A stretch of 7,746 nt of DNA from Candidatus Zixiibacteriota bacterium. Its GTDB lineage: Bacteria; Zixibacteria; MSB-5A5; GN15; PGXB01. Position numbers and translations under genes: made by a program. The stretch's first letter is position 1. Each line of letters opens with the position of its first letter. Below are positions 7,524 to 7,746 of the stretch, piece by piece. The stretch spans positions 1-7,746 of the forward strand of contig QNAH01000124.1 in assembly GCA_003641425.1 (NCBI GenBank). Reading direction: 5' to 3'. The notes under the pieces are model-generated. The model was not told the origin of the DNA and ran no database searches. It saw only the letters and a program-made list of their open reading frames with translations.

Positions 7524-7746
7524 ATGCAGGACACAGCAACAAAAAATATTCTGGTCGTTGATGATGAACAGGTCATGCGCGAATTTCTTGCGGATGTCCT
7601 CGAGGATTTCAACGTCGTTAAAGCAGCCGATGGCGATGAAGCTATCGAAAAGCTGAAAACGGACAGGTATGATCTGATTATAACGGATATGAAAATGCCT
7701 CGTGTATCAGGTGAGGAGGTCGTCAAATTTGCCAAGGAAACTTATC
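7524..7746 (+). CDS. Response regulator, receiver domain, truncated by the window edge
   Basis: Seventy-four codons are visible before the sequence ends. The receiver fold is clear: KNILVVDDE with acidic pocket Asp13/Asp14, phosphoacceptor Asp55 in LIITDMKMP, and the following RVSGEEVV helix. The Thr/Lys half is beyond the edge, so any output domain (AAA+/Fis as in NtrC, a winged helix, or none) cannot be seen. It is 27 nt after the kinase stop and presumably that kinase's partner. The ATG at 7524 has no SD at normal distance; the nearest AAGG (7501-7504) is 19 nt away, but the start cannot be moved downstream without cutting the first strand. It lies in the same frame as the kinase with one stop between them. 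Confidence 0.92.
   Translation, partial: MQDTATKNILVVDDEQVMREFLADVLEDFNVVKAADGDEAIEKLKTDRYDLIITDMKMPRVSGEEVVKFAKETY

Noticed and set aside
7547..7557. Second copy of the palindrome half AATATTCTGGT
   Set aside because: It encodes the conserved NILVV strand of the receiver domain and lacks the other half-site, so it is a coding coincidence.

Overview
This 7.7 kb window holds two divergent gene clusters around an AT-rich intergenic region near 4540-4896. It looks like chromosome from a Gram-negative, SD-using bacterium of moderate GC. The evidence is a TonB-dependent outer-membrane receptor with an N-terminal carboxypeptidase-regulatory-like domain, a terminal-Phe beta-barrel end, a large exported FN3-like surface protein, and a CHASE8/Cache-like histidine kinase. 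This style is familiar from FCB-group candidate phyla (Zixibacteria, Marinimicrobia/KSB1-like lineages). That placement is an impression from protein style, not a search result.

Left arm, minus strand: a TonB-dependent receptor (1863-4538, probably starting at a TTG with a strong SD) is followed after 12 nt by a secreted FN3-like protein. The second gene starts at 1850 and runs open through the left window edge (616 codons visible). The two look like one transcription unit and may act as an outer-membrane uptake or surface pair, loosely analogous to SusC/SusD.

Right arm, plus strand: a periplasmic substrate-binding protein of the ABC_sub_bind family (PF04392-like; 4897-5856, TTG start) overlaps by ATGA a membrane histidine kinase (5853-7496). 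After 27 nt comes a response regulator (7524 to the right edge, cut inside its receiver domain). No permease or ATPase gene lies between or beside them, so the binding protein is more plausibly a ligand-sensing partner of the kinase (as in TorT-TorS or LuxP-LuxQ) than part of a transporter.

Working model (inference): the periplasmic protein binds a small ligand and modulates the kinase, the kinase phosphorylates the regulator, and the divergent receptor operon is a natural candidate target. A perfect 16-bp palindrome lies just upstream of the receptor gene and is the best operator candidate. No RNA genes, CRISPR arrays, insertion sequences or clear intrinsic terminators were seen. Antisense reading frames over the minus-strand genes are shadows.
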